The notes: a model not told the origin generated them from the letters alone. 64,000 nt of DNA from Mycteria americana (GCF_035582795.1 NC_134372.1:42570316-42634315), one strand, 5' to 3'. Numbered from the stretch's first letter, positions 54,601 through 60,925 are shown. Made by a program: numbers and translations.

Positions 54601-57600
54601 ACAAGTGAGGGAGCCTCAGGTAATTAAAAAAATCCTGCCTGTGCCTCATCAGAAAGTTATTCCAATGACAGAGCTAAAACAGACGCTACTTCCTCCCATG
54701 CCAAACTGGGAAATCAAGAATACCACAGAAAGCACAACAGTGGTCTGCTTTCAAGAACTAAGTCACTCTGAGCTATATTTAACATTGCAAGTGACTGTGC
54801 TCGTAAGATTTTAAAATGTATCACTCTTTATAAACAATTGTCCTTTACAAGCTCAAGAACTTTTCTGTTCTGGAAGCACATCAAAACATGAAGACATGTC
54901 TCACCCAAGAGTGAAGCGTTTAGTTCAAGGCACATCAGTTTCCATGTACTATTTTGAAGGCAATACAACTTCAAGGCATTTGCCTCATAAATCCATGAGC
55001 AGTGGAGTTTTGCTCTTGAATTAACTTCACTGCTGCTAATAAAACCTAAGAAGCAACAGTATTTCAAGCATGATTTACTAACTACAGTCCAGTCAATTCT
55101 CATGATCTAAAACATTTAGATTGTGAAGAAGAGTTTGAAAGATGATTAACTGTCTTCTCTAGTGCTTACAAATTGCCAGCATATGAAATTTTAAAAGATG
55201 TTGAGTGGGACAAGCTACTTTTATGACACTAAAAGTGGCAGTGTGTTCTTCCCTTTTACTATTCAGCAAGCTTGGATTCATTCTTAGGTTAGGATGAACT
55301 AACCTTGACTAGGCAGTGTTAATAGCAAAGGACTGCCTTCGGTAAGACTGCATTCTTAATGTCTTTGTTCATTCAAGCTGAAATTTTCTATTCCAGGTGA
55401 CCAGACTGGTTGCTGAAAATTTCAAACTGATAGGACTCCAGATCTCAGAACAAGACCAGAAAAACAATGTATAAAAAAGAAAAAAAAAAAAAGAAAGGAA
55501 GAAGATGAAAAAAGCCCCAAGTACTAATAGAAGGAGTGTTGCCGTTACCAGAGTGATATGTTTTTCTTCTACATCCTATATTTGCCCCTACTCAATTAAA
55601 CGATCACACATGATTTTATCTGTAGGACTGCATTCATTCAGTGAACATGAGATCGACTTGTTCTACAGATTAACCAAGGCTGGGTATGGAAATAGGTTGT
55701 TATTTTTTAGAACTCCTCCTTCCTTTCTCTCAGAAGGTTACAGGTATGTACTGCATGAAGTGAAAGACTGCAGGATGTGAAAAAAAAGAGTTTCATGGTT
55801 AAGGTAATTAAATGCAATCTTGCTTAATCAGATTCTAACAGTGCATCTGACACCAAGTTCCTAAGCAATGATAGGTAAATCACTTATACTAAACTCATCA
55901 CAGTTGGATGCTAATTGCATGTTCTTCACGTAACATAAACCCAGCTTGAATATGCAGCTAAGAAATTATAGTTGTAACTTAAATTATTGAATATATAGAT
56001 ACACGTATACAATTACAGGAGCATATATTTTGATAAGTATTTTAAAGAAAAACTCAAGTTTATCGATCTGGTACCCCGAAGCAATGGTTATTTTTGACCT
56101 CTCCTGTGTCTGTGAGTCCCATTTATAAGACAGGAATAATGATAATATCTTCTCACATCCCAGGAGGTTATGAAAATACACTGTTCAAAATGCACTCGTT
56201 TATTATAGGAATAAGCACCGTGTAAAAGCTCAAGAGGGCATGAATAATTCTGAATTTGGACAAGCAGTCACAGGGGGTACAGTAAATAAGGCGCAAGACC
56301 ACAGTGGACAATGCAAATAAAATAAAACACTGTAGAGCAGATGAGCTAACTTAGCACCATTACCCTCTGCTCTGAAGCAGGCAGCAGGAAAAACAGACAG
56401 GAGGGAAAGGGAGTATGTAATGACGTAGTTTTGAACTGCATAAGAATGCAAATGTTTACAGGTTGAATCATAGGCTTGTGCATCTGGCATTTGAGGTCTA
56501 GCTTTCAAATCCAGGGAGAAGGATTTTTGAAGAAGCAGTCAATTTTTAATAAGTAGTTTTCAGGCCTCAAATAGGCCTCAGTCTCAGACAGCCACCTTTT
56601 CCACTACCTCCTTTCTCATTCCTTCCCTTCTATTTGTTTTTCTCTTCCTTACATGCCTTTTGGAAAAGAAACCTGCTCATTTTCTCAGAACTCTAGTTGG
56701 AAGTTGGAAGAATATAACTGGACTGAGACAATGCTTTCAATACTGTATGCAGTCCTGGAGACCCTCATTAAGAAACTCAGCTCAGAAGCAGCTCAACTTT
56801 CAAAAAGAATCAACTGAATGCTGTAAGTACAGATATAGGGTCCAAGGGGGCTCTAAAATGTTCTGCAATTTGAGGGCTTAATGAAGGACTCAGAAAAGAC
56901 CTTGGCAGGATAATATATTCCAGTATGTTTTTAAAGAGGTGGCTCCAAAATCTTATTTAAACAATTTACATGGGAGGTTCTTTTTGAAAATCTCAGTTGC
57001 TGAAAATTTCATTATCAAATGGTGAGTTCTGAAGGACTTATTCTCTGTCCTCTCAGAAATTAATGATTTGGAAGACTTTTTCTCCATCTTCAAGCCTAAT
57101 TAGTTATATATCCCCAAACTAACAGAGAGCAGTTCAGGGACTTGGCATCCATCACCGTGCAAAAGCAGCAACCTAAACCAGAATTGCTTAGTGAAAACTA
57201 TGTCAATGTCAAGAAAATCAGGCAAGGGGTCTTTTAATCTAGGTAGAGAATAAGAAAACTAAACAGTGATTCTGATGGCTTAATAAAACAGATGATGACA
57301 TCAATTTAAAGGAATAATCAAGTTTCTCATATCTACTTCATTTTAGAAATGTATAATTTAAAAATATTATGTCTCCATCACAAAGGTGACTATGAACCAC
57401 ACCTCAGAATCACCATACAGTCTCTAAGGGCCACTATCTCAAATAAGGAGAGAAAGTTTCCTTACATACATTTCTTGCGACGTCCACAAAAATGTTGCTT
57501 TTGAAACCTTCCATGGTGGTAACCATTCACTTGAGCATGATACTTGTGGGAAGTGTGAATTCTGTGATGACCAAAAGAAAAGTATTTGGGATTGGACTCT

Positions 57601-57752
57601 ACTGTGTACCGGTGCACCTTCTCTTCTGCAGTTCGTTTATATAATACATGAGGATGGTGTCCAGCAGGTGATGTGTAGTTGTGCTCCTGTGCTAGCTGCT
57701 GAGGTAATGGAGATATAAGGAACTCGATCTTCCGTGTCCTTATCAAACCTGA
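8113..57752 (-). CDS. ADAMTS18: ADAMTS18, secreted metalloprotease with thrombospondin motifs (exons 4-23, 5' partial)
   Basis: This is a spliced gene of 20 coding exons in the window, 3186 nt, giving 1061 residues from the mid-prodomain to the natural C terminus. Residue numbers in this annotation count from the first in-window codon. Order: prodomain (1-119) ending in R-F-K-R, reprolysin-type catalytic domain (120 to about 330) with the zinc motif H273-E-x-x-H277-x-x-G-x-x-H283-D, disintegrin-like, central TSP1, Cys-rich, spacer, five more TSP1 repeats, and a PLAC module with six cysteines. Catalysis is by a zinc-bound water on extracellular substrates. In people ADAMTS18 is linked to eye development (microcornea and chorioretinal disease) and to thrombus stability. 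ADAMTS18 was preferred over its paralogue ADAMTS16 because the exon 4 segment, '[16 protein letters not shown]', '[19 protein letters not shown]' and the PLAC start 'DPSCVDFF' follow human ADAMTS18 as I remember it. Exons 1-3 are missing from the window. Confidence 0.96.
8640..8738 (+). mobile_element. CR1 LINE 3' end with terminal octamer repeats
   Basis: The sequence ggttggactcgatgatctt followed by aaaggtcttttccaacct is the highly conserved 3' end of chicken-type CR1 elements. It ends in about three copies of the octamer attctgtg (8711-8736), the normal CR1 tail in place of poly(A). The copy is 5'-truncated, as most are, and lies antisense to ADAMTS18. It is the best single indicator of an avian (or at least sauropsid) source. 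Confidence 0.93.
10208..10276. repeat. Decayed palindromic MITE-like fragment
   Basis: The left part (acctaatccaaagaccactgg) and the right part (gacttcaatggatgtggatc) are imperfect reverse complements around agagtccc. This resembles an abundant amniote palindrome with a 'cattgacttcaatgg' core. The class is inferred from remembered consensus. Confidence 0.4.
12041..12188 (-). CDS. ADAMTS18: ADAMTS18 exon 22: TSP1-6
   Basis: The exon is 148 nt, phase 0 in and phase 1 out. It reads C-T-V-T-C-G-G-G, then '[18 protein letters not shown]', '[12 protein letters not shown]' and N-F-C-P-V-P-V-K-R. It completes the sixth TSP1 repeat (one central plus five C-terminal). The donor is AAGAG|GTAAAA; the trailing G joins exon 23 to make Asp. 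Confidence 0.98.
12189..13622 (-). other. ADAMTS18: ADAMTS18 intron 21 (phase 0)
   Basis: The intron is 1434 bp. It contains a 15-bp tandem duplication at 13206-13235. The region 12225-12480 (aaaatttggttccttacttaggc and similar) may be an old repeat, but the match is weak. No gene was seen. Confidence 0.9.
13206..13235. repeat. 15-bp tandem duplication
   Basis: Two exact copies of agctagctttaatct lie in tandem, followed by a partial third copy (aggtagctt) to 13244. Confidence 0.85.
13623..13835 (-). CDS. ADAMTS18: ADAMTS18 exon 21: TSP1-5
   Basis: The exon is 213 nt, phase 0 on both sides. It reads [16 protein letters not shown], then '[19 protein letters not shown]', and '[14 protein letters not shown]', which begins the last TSP1 repeat. 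The acceptor is gcctttgcag and the donor GTAGGA. Like exon 20 it is a multiple of three and could be skipped in frame. Confidence 0.98.
13836..14211 (-). other. ADAMTS18: ADAMTS18 intron 20 (phase 0)
   Basis: The intron is 376 bp of ordinary sequence with nothing recognised in it. Confidence 0.9.
14212..14403 (-). CDS. ADAMTS18: ADAMTS18 exon 20: TSP1-4
   Basis: The exon is 192 nt, phase 0 on both sides. It reads [12 protein letters not shown], then '[19 protein letters not shown]', '[15 protein letters not shown]' and S-S-W-S-E. It starts in mid-repeat at the C-x-x-T-C-G motif, as is usual for C-terminal ADAMTS exons. The acceptor is ttccatcacag and the donor GTAAAG. The exon could be skipped without a frameshift. 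Confidence 0.97.
14581..14695 (+). mobile_element. MIR/CORE-SINE-like fragment
   Basis: The ordered steps gttctaagtgctttctta, cttacagccctcatgtagg, and gtagatgaggaaagttgg follow the MIR consensus (ctaagcgcttta ... cacaacaaccctatgaggtagg ... acagatgaggaaactgagg). The copy is strongly diverged. Confidence 0.55.
15519..15543. repeat. Perfect inverted repeat, 11-bp arms, 3-base loop
   Basis: Arms tgaaaatccca and tgggattttca are exact reverse complements separated by gct. It may be the core of an old palindromic transposon. Confidence 0.85.
15573..15611. repeat. (TTTA)n microsatellite
   Basis: There are about 9.5 uninterrupted copies of a 4-bp unit. Confidence 0.97.
16733..16937 (-). CDS. ADAMTS18: ADAMTS18 exon 19: TSP1-3 and start of TSP1-4
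   Basis: The exon is 205 nt (1+204), phase 2 in and phase 0 out. It reads [20 protein letters not shown], then '[14 protein letters not shown]', '[12 protein letters not shown]' and [11 protein letters not shown]. The acceptor (ctcctttaag) is weaker than the others, but the frame on both sides and the match to human 'GEWSTCSKAC' support it. The exon was found by translation only. Confidence 0.95.
20786..20852. repeat. Decayed palindromic MITE-like fragment
   Basis: The left arm aaatcagtgtaactcc and the right arm ggagctctattgattt are imperfect reverse complements, followed by agaccagctggattcc. This fits a common amniote palindrome of the form 'gtaactccattgacttcaat'. Confidence 0.5.
21186..21258 (+). 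mobile_element. MIR-like 3' fragment
   Basis: The sequence taagtaacttagatttactc, then gtgtcacatagctaac and gtgacagagctgcaagc resembles the MIR segment 'aagtaacttgcccaaggtca', 'cacagctag' and 'ggcagagccggga'. Confidence 0.4.
21482..21608 (-). CDS. ADAMTS18: ADAMTS18 exon 18: TSP1-2
   Basis: The exon is 127 nt (2+123+2), phase 1 in and phase 2 out. It reads H-I-T-A-K-A-I-C-L, then '[19 protein letters not shown]' and N-P-C-P-A-Y. The V-N-S-S-F-C and T-K-P-x-T-E steps match human ADAMTS18 closely. The donor GCATA|GTAAGT joins to a C in exon 19 to give Tyr. The exon was found by translation only. Confidence 0.95.
21609..23149 (-). other. ADAMTS18: ADAMTS18 intron 17 (phase 1)
   Basis: The intron is 1541 bp with no recognised feature. 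Confidence 0.9.
23150..23291 (-). CDS. ADAMTS18: ADAMTS18 exon 17: end of spacer, start of TSP1-2
   Basis: The exon is 142 nt, phase 0 in and phase 1 out. It was found by translation, not as a long open frame. It reads [14 protein letters not shown], then a variable linker with N-K-T, then '[17 protein letters not shown]' opening the second TSP1 repeat. The donor is GGTG|GTAGGT. A second GT four bases later (GTAACT) would put exon 18 out of frame. Confidence 0.95.
23317..23358. repeat. A/G-rich low-complexity tract
   Basis: Two runs of about ten A are separated by ggggaagggaat and followed by gaaaagg. Confidence 0.8.
28591..28645. repeat. Decayed palindromic MITE-like fragment
   Basis: The sequence attaattccattgagttttat, then gaatctactctggtttcag and ataaatc resembles the same palindromic family ('ctccattgacttcaatggag' core) seen at 20786. 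Confidence 0.35.
33943..34187 (-). CDS. ADAMTS18: ADAMTS18 exon 16: spacer domain
   Basis: The exon is 245 nt (2+243), phase 1 in and phase 0 out, and encodes residues to 681. It reads Y-Y-A-V-V-T, then '[20 protein letters not shown]' and '[20 protein letters not shown]', ending [10 protein letters not shown]. The pattern I-P-x-G-A-R-x-I is the start of the ADAMTS spacer, a cysteine-free beta-sandwich used for substrate and matrix binding. N-E-T is a probable glycosylation site. Confidence 0.98.
34188..35425 (-). other. ADAMTS18: ADAMTS18 intron 15 (phase 1)
   Basis: The intron is 1238 bp and contains a MIR-like fragment at 34851-34956. Nothing else was recognised. Confidence 0.9.
34851..34956 (+). 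mobile_element. MIR/CORE-SINE-like fragment
   Basis: The steps ggatcctcaaaataccccc, attatctgcattttatgcc, gagaaactgaggcatagtga and ttatttcacaag follow MIR order ('aatcctcacaaca', 'attatccccattttacaga', 'gaggaaactgaggcacagag', 'ttaagtaacttgc'). This is the clearest MIR-like copy in the window. It lies antisense to ADAMTS18. Confidence 0.65.
35426..35549 (-). CDS. ADAMTS18: ADAMTS18 exon 15: end of Cys-rich domain
   Basis: The exon is 124 nt, phase 0 in and phase 1 out. It reads [12 protein letters not shown], then '[18 protein letters not shown]', the conserved D-x-C-G-V-C-x-G-D box that ends the Cys-rich domain; N-S-T is a likely glycosylation site. The acceptor used is ttgcag|CAAG, which keeps the frame. 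Another AG lies four bases downstream. Confidence 0.98.
35550..35685 (-). other. ADAMTS18: ADAMTS18 intron 14 (phase 0), smallest intron
   Basis: The intron is 136 bp between two Cys-rich exons. Both splice sites are standard (GTAAGA donor, ttgcag acceptor). Confidence 0.93.
35686..35816 (-). CDS. ADAMTS18: ADAMTS18 exon 14: Cys-rich domain
   Basis: The exon is 131 nt (2+129), phase 1 in and phase 0 out. It reads E-E-D-R-C-K-L-Y-C, then '[17 protein letters not shown]' and 'DVCIDGICE'. V-K-D-G-T and C-I-D-G-x-C are family hallmarks. Human has G-T-P-C-S where this sequence has G-T-L-C-S. The exon was found by translation; the acceptor is ttccccccag and the donor GTAAGA. Confidence 0.97.
36592..36800. 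repeat. Possible ancient DNA-transposon fragment
   Basis: Repeated steps such as attttgaaaagcagctaag, cattttcaagttcagagtc and gcttttgaaaattatgcc recall an abundant palindromic amniote repeat rich in 'ttttgaaaa' and 'cctaagt'. The alignment is by eye only. Confidence 0.3.
36992..37028. repeat. (TG/TA)n microsatellite
   Basis: Alternating tgtatatg changes into about ten uninterrupted TA units. Confidence 0.9.
37803..37975 (-). CDS. ADAMTS18: ADAMTS18 exon 13: rest of TSP1-1, start of Cys-rich domain
   Basis: The exon is 173 nt (1+171+1), phase 2 in and phase 1 out. It completes Lys457 and reads P-Q-Y-G-G-K-F-C, then '[13 protein letters not shown]', ending the central TSP1 repeat. '[19 protein letters not shown]' and '[11 protein letters not shown]' open the Cys-rich domain. 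The acceptor lies after a run of T and C (tctttttag). The donor is GAAG|GTAATT. Confidence 0.98.
37976..43611 (-). other. ADAMTS18: ADAMTS18 intron 12 (phase 2)
   Basis: The intron is 5636 bp. It contains AT-rich patches (39045-39108 and 41790-41870) and an exact-but-one 24-bp tandem duplication (42344-42391). No exon or gene was seen. Confidence 0.9.
42344..42391. repeat. 24-bp tandem duplication
   Basis: The unit ttgaaatcattatcagttat plus aatg is repeated immediately, with only the last base different. An imperfect 'catcaagtctt' repetition lies nearby at 42200-42242. Confidence 0.9.
43612..43760 (-). CDS. ADAMTS18: ADAMTS18 exon 12: end of disintegrin-like domain and central TSP1 repeat
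   Basis: The exon is 149 nt, phase 0 in and phase 2 out, and encodes residues 408-456 plus two bases. W-C-R-R-G-Q-C closes the disintegrin-like domain. '[19 protein letters not shown]' follows, with the three-tryptophan ladder (W-x-x-W-x-x-W) and C-x-x-T-C-G-G-G of a TSP1 repeat, a likely C-mannosylation and O-fucosylation site. The donor AA|GTAAGA splits a Lys codon. Confidence 0.98.
43761..44707 (-). other. ADAMTS18: ADAMTS18 intron 11 (phase 0)
   Basis: The intron is 947 bp. A short palindromic-family-like piece (cccactgaactcaatgagat) is at about 43877-43896. Nothing else was recognised. Confidence 0.9.
44708..44803 (-). CDS. ADAMTS18: ADAMTS18 exon 11: disintegrin-like domain
   Basis: The exon is 96 nt, phase 0 on both sides, and encodes residues 376-407: [15 protein letters not shown], then '[12 protein letters not shown]'. 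The spacing of cysteines and the P-A-A-E-G-T motif mark the ADAMTS disintegrin-like domain, which helps substrate binding. It lacks an open ATG-led reading frame of useful length, so it was found by translating between acceptor ttttcag and donor GTAAGT. Confidence 0.96.
44804..45833 (-). other. ADAMTS18: ADAMTS18 intron 10 (phase 0)
   Basis: The intron is 1030 bp with no recognised feature. Confidence 0.9.
45834..45987 (-). CDS. ADAMTS18: ADAMTS18 exon 10: end of protease domain, start of disintegrin-like domain
   Basis: The exon is 154 nt (1+153), phase 2 in and phase 0 out, and encodes residues up to 375. It has A-C-L-I-D-E-P closing the protease domain, then '[19 protein letters not shown]' and [11 protein letters not shown] of the disintegrin-like domain. 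N-L-S is a possible glycosylation site. The donor GTACCT is a weaker consensus, but the next exon continues in frame (F-V-K|D-I-C). Confidence 0.97.
45988..47456 (-). other. ADAMTS18: ADAMTS18 intron 9 (phase 2)
   Basis: The intron is 1469 bp with no recognised feature. Confidence 0.9.
47457..47594 (-). CDS. ADAMTS18: ADAMTS18 exon 9: third zinc ligand and Met-turn
   Basis: The exon is 138 nt, phase 2 in and phase 2 out. It completes N278 and continues F-G-M-I-H283-D-G-E-G-N. H283 is the third zinc ligand, and the Asp after it is characteristic of the adamalysin/ADAMTS group. N-I-M-S-P supplies the Met-turn under the active site. It then reads G-V-F-S-W-S and '[11 protein letters not shown]'. 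The acceptor is tcttttcag and the donor GTAGGT. Confidence 0.98.
48325..48525 (+). mobile_element. Ancient SINE/L3-like retroposon fragment
   Basis: The 5' part (ctcaggcaaatcactttctt) recalls the SINE step 'gggcaagtcacttaacct'. The 3' part (gtctagactgtaacctcttt, tactgcctcttattgggtgc, catcatgaggccctcc, caataataaaaac) follows the same old retroposon 3' end as 4378-4487. Confidence 0.45.
49500..49560. repeat. Decayed palindromic MITE-like fragment
   Basis: It begins tatgggcctgattctcttct and continues to gaggtcagtgaaattgc. The opening 'gggcctgattct' is a typical end of the amniote palindromic repeats. Confidence 0.4.
49618..49675. repeat. Decayed palindromic MITE-like fragment
   Basis: The sequence ttggcacaattcccatgggc, then ttcactggtagctggatt follows the form 'aattcccattgacttcaatgg ... 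caggatt'. Confidence 0.35.
50960..51065 (-). CDS. ADAMTS18: ADAMTS18 exon 8: metalloprotease domain, first half of zinc motif
   Basis: The exon is 106 nt, phase 1 in and phase 2 out, and encodes residues 243-277 plus two bases of Asn278. It reads [14 protein letters not shown], then [12 protein letters not shown] and H273-E274-S-G-H277. H273 and H277 are the first two zinc ligands and E274 is the catalytic base. The donor (AA|GTAAGT) splits the codon of N278, so the third zinc ligand comes from exon 9. Confidence 0.98.
51066..51680 (-). other. ADAMTS18: ADAMTS18 intron 7 (phase 1)
   Basis: The intron is 615 bp with no recognised feature. Confidence 0.9.
51681..51840 (-). CDS. ADAMTS18: ADAMTS18 exon 7: metalloprotease domain
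   Basis: The exon is 160 nt, phase 0 in and phase 1 out, and encodes residues 190-242. It begins [13 protein letters not shown], contains S-F-C-Q-W-Q-S, and continues '[15 protein letters not shown]'. The H-D-H-A-I-L-L-T strand is typical of ADAMTS catalytic domains and sits before the zinc helix. The acceptor is atctacag and the donor GTATGA. Confidence 0.98.
51841..52707 (-). other. ADAMTS18: ADAMTS18 intron 6 (phase 0)
   Basis: The intron is 867 bp with no recognised feature. Confidence 0.9.
52708..52791 (-). CDS. ADAMTS18: ADAMTS18 exon 6: metalloprotease domain
   Basis: The exon is 84 nt, phase 0 on both sides, and encodes residues 162-189. It reads [15 protein letters not shown] and then a hydrophobic strand ([13 protein letters not shown]), a core strand of the reprolysin fold. 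The acceptor is tgttgcag and the donor GTAAGT. Because its length is a multiple of three and both phases are 0, skipping it would keep the frame but remove core fold residues. Confidence 0.97.
52792..53537 (-). other. ADAMTS18: ADAMTS18 intron 5 (phase 0)
   Basis: The intron is 746 bp. A piece at 52998-53025 (ctattgatttcagtgagcct) may belong to the palindromic repeat family. Nothing else was recognised. Confidence 0.9.
53538..53737 (-). CDS. ADAMTS18: ADAMTS18 exon 5: end of prodomain, furin-type site, start of protease domain
   Basis: The exon is 200 nt (2+198), phase 1 in and phase 0 out, and encodes residues 95-161. It carries '[17 protein letters not shown]', then R116-F-K-R119 (53664-53675), a proprotein convertase site of R-x-K-R form, followed by S-S-A-K. 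The mature enzyme then starts and runs into '[13 protein letters not shown]', the first strand of the reprolysin fold. N-G-S and N-V-T are possible glycosylation sites. The exon ends in A-T-G (N-M) followed by gtaaga. Confidence 0.97.
53738..57469 (-). other. ADAMTS18: ADAMTS18 intron 4 (phase 1)
   Basis: The intron is 3732 bp. It contains an ancient SINE-like fragment (56096-56228) and an A-rich tract (55470-55510). The short plus-strand frames at 53998-54814 and 55505-55780 have no recognised domain. Confidence 0.9.
56096..56228 (+). mobile_element. Ancient SINE-like fragment
   Basis: The steps gagtcccatttataagacag, gaataatgataat, cccaggaggttatgaaaata and aataagcaccgtgtaaaagc follow an amniote SINE pattern ('cagtttcccatctgtaaaat', 'ggataataat', 'ggttgtgaggataaa', 'gagcaccatagaaaagc'). 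Confidence 0.5.
57470..57752 (-). CDS. ADAMTS18: ADAMTS18 exon 4: prodomain
   Basis: The exon is 283 nt, entered in phase 0 after a T-rich acceptor (tttttttag) and left in phase 1. It encodes residues 1-94 of the fragment, starting S-G-L-I-R-T-R-K. It contains '[13 protein letters not shown]' and '[12 protein letters not shown]'-type sequence (here [12 protein letters not shown]), whose lone cysteine lies in the position of the family's prodomain latency cysteine. N-Y-T is a likely N-glycosylation site. The prodomain helps folding and latency. The donor is T|GTATGT; a second GT four bases further on (GTAAGG) has a better consensus but would break the frame. Joining to exon 5 makes the codon TAT (Tyr), as in human KKYAP. 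Confidence 0.96.
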
Positions 57753-60043
57753 CTAAAAAAAGAAACACCACAAATTAGAGAAAAGACTGTCAAGGTTCAC
57801 AGCTGGAACATGCTAGCTCTTAAAGTGATCTCCCTTCAAAGCCCAGACAGATTGAAATGTGCTCCTCTAAATTAGATTTACTCAAGATATAATCTAAATA
57901 GTCTTCCCAATTAAAGTATGCATAGTTTCACTTTGGAAATGACCAGGTTTCACATTTGGTAACACACAAAACAAGAATGTTGTGGGACTGGCAGCATAGC
58001 ACCTTCACACAGTACCATGAATAATTTCATATGCAATATTAATCCATTCTTCACAGTATAGATTTGTTTGTATGTGTTTGTGTATAGGATATACAGTTTC
58101 ACGTAAAAAGAAAATGCTTTTGGAAAATGCAAGTTCTAATAAATGCATACATTAGTAAAACAAAATATTTTAATTAAGATTCAGGTTTTTTTCAGAACAA
58201 GGTATTACCAGATGGGAATACCAGACTTATGGTTACTCTAAGTAGAAACGTAAGTACATTATGGTACAGCAGCACAAAGCTGAAGCATCTGAACATTTTA
58301 GTTCTATCATTCAGTAATCAACTCCCCACAATTTAATCATGATAAAGGCAATTTAAAATTTATGCCCTCCTACAAGAGAAAACTGATCAGTGAAAGCAAG
58401 TATCTGATCGTTTTCCTTCTTGGATCCCTGAAAGACAGAAGTAAGTATGGGAAAACTACACTGTATTTTTCACATAGTATCTGTGCATAAAACTGCACAT
58501 GTGATGAAGTGTTTCCAGGATCAGGGCCAGGGAAATGTGGGTGGCACTGAGGAAGTATTTCCATGCAGCTCATTAATCAGTTATGATTTTATTTCATTTC
58601 TTGGTTTTGTAAAACATGTTGTAATAAACACTCCTTTTTACCAAGTCAAAAACCAAGAAGAAGTTTCATCAGGTAATTCTATTACATTATATACGTAATA
58701 CTAGATACAGATTTTTGTTTTGGATCAGCAAGGCTCTACCATGTGCCAACACCCTCCTGCCAAAATTGACATCCCATGAGGACTACATATCTCTTATGCT
58801 TCAGAAAACTATGTGCAGACAAACAAATGTCAATTGCAAACCATCTTGCCTGACATCTTAAGTCCTCCCAGATCATGATTCCATCTCCTTCCTCAAAAAG
58901 TATTCTTTGAAAATGCACATATGAGACATGTATCACCCATTCCCTTCTGAAATGGATGCTTTTCTTTAGCCTAACCTCCTAGGACCAGAATGCCAAGGGT
59001 ATCAGAAGGAGAGCAGCTTGAATGCCTAACGTAAGCATTGTATTTCTTCAGGATTTGTGGAATTTTCTGCACTTTCAGAACTGTTTCCCACGAGGAAAAC
59101 TCAACAGAAAATGAAAAGCAAGTGAAAATAGAAAGTTACATATGAAATCTTCACAGCTTTAACTATTTACTAAGCTAATGCTAAAATTGACTTTAAGTCT
59201 ATTCCAGCTGAAAAGATTTATCAGAGATATACAGGTCCTCAACAGTCTATAGTCATACATTATGGCCTTTTCATGGAAATTAACTTCTGTCTTTCCACAT
59301 CAAAAGTATCTCCACAGTACTCCCTGATATAAGCATCTTTCATGGGGGCCTAATAATAGCGCTCATAAAATCATACTGTGATCTTAATTTTGACAATAGA
59401 AGAGATTCCATATTATGAACTGGGAGGGTCTAATTGCCTCCTGAAAAATAATATTAAAACAAACATAGATGATATTCAGATTAACAATTTGCCCCCTCTC
59501 CTTTCTTCAGCATGAATTCATAATTACGTGTATCAGCGTACATCTACTTAACATTCTAAATGAAGGTTAAAATTGCTCTGTCAATAAGAGACAGGCTTTA
59601 AATAATTGACAAGAATTTTACTTGCCTGCTCACTGCAATAAGTTGGCATATTTCAAATGTCAGATCACATTTGGTCATGACAAAGTACTTTCCTGTAGGG
59701 AAGAAGACTAATATTTTAATCCTTATGATGTGTGTCATCACACAACTTAAAAGGTGGTTTTGAGAGGCAATCTTTATCTACTAGAGTGCACTGATAACTG
59801 GGCACTGCTAAACGATTTTTTTTCAGCTGGAAAACAGAAATTTAGTGAATCTGGTTTTTATTTCCCCATTTTAAAGGTTTCCACATCTGAAATTATTCCT
59901 GTAGGATTCATTTTGTAAATGATTCAAACCATATGGAACAAAGGGGTTTCTACATTTTCCTGTAAGAAACTGTCCTTGATGTACCAAGTTTCAGCCCCAA
60001 ATGTAATTTCTATATTTAACATCATAATGGTGGATTGAGAATT

Positions 60044-60054
60044 GGGGGGGGGGG
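60044..60054 (+). repeat. G11 homopolymer
   Basis: Eleven consecutive G occur in an otherwise AT-rich intron. Such runs are prone to assembly or sequencing error. Confidence 0.9.
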
Positions 60055-60925
60055 AAGTGAACTGAATTCTGGGTCCTGTACTGTATGTATATTGCTGCAC
60101 CTTTACATAGGCTGTAGCTGACTGAGTGCCTTACAAATGTATTCACTTTTTTTCTGGAAGAAATGACCCTAAATCTCCAATAAGACTTCTTTCCTTTGGG
60201 TTTTACATCAGACACATCCTCCAAATTGAAAAATGTTGTGTGAATGAAAGATGGCTTCTTTTTTGATAAAATCTAGTTTTATGAAGTTGTCAAGAAGAAA
60301 AGGGAAGTGCCATAGAGCAGTCTGGACACTCATTCAATCACAGACCACTTTCCATTTCTTTAGGTATGGGATGGTTTCAAGGATTCATATTAAAATAATC
60401 TCTTTGGTAATTCCAAAGTAATGCTGAGAATGCTGACCTGGCTTCTGACAGAGATGCAGTCCTCTGGATCACTGCAAAGGGCGAAATTGGGCAATAACTG
60501 CCAGATACTTTTCTTGCGGGTTCTTGAATTTTAGCCTTAGGTAAAACAAAGTGGCCTATGGCTATGGTCACGTTGCCTGGAAAATATGCCAACTGAGAAA
60601 TGCCAGAGCACAGAGGCAGGATACTAGCACAGAATCATCTTTTCTAATGTTACATGGCCAAGGAATTCCAGTTTCTTGAAGTCCAGATTTTGGCTAGTCC
60701 GTACTCCTGGGCAGCGTAAGTGTTAAAGTGTTTCTGGGAATTTTTTCTACAAATACATGAAACATCTCTCTAATTGTGAGTTAGATGCAATATGTTTATC
60801 CAGCTCAAATACTTCAGTAGATGAACAAATACTGTCAAAACTGTCCTGGAAATTTATGCATTAGGTTTCTCATTGCCAGCATAGCTTTAAGTATACATGT
60901 GATTTTCCTTGAATCAGAACTCAAT

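Noticed and set aside
53998..54814. Consecutive plus-strand frames of 70-100 codons in intron 4
   Set aside because: They switch frame repeatedly and have no recognisable domain or conserved motif.
8113..57752. ADAMTS16 as the identity of the gene
   Set aside because: The paralogue shares the architecture, but linker and Cys-rich residues ([16 protein letters not shown]) and the PLAC start D-P-S-C-V-D-F-F fit ADAMTS18 better by memory.
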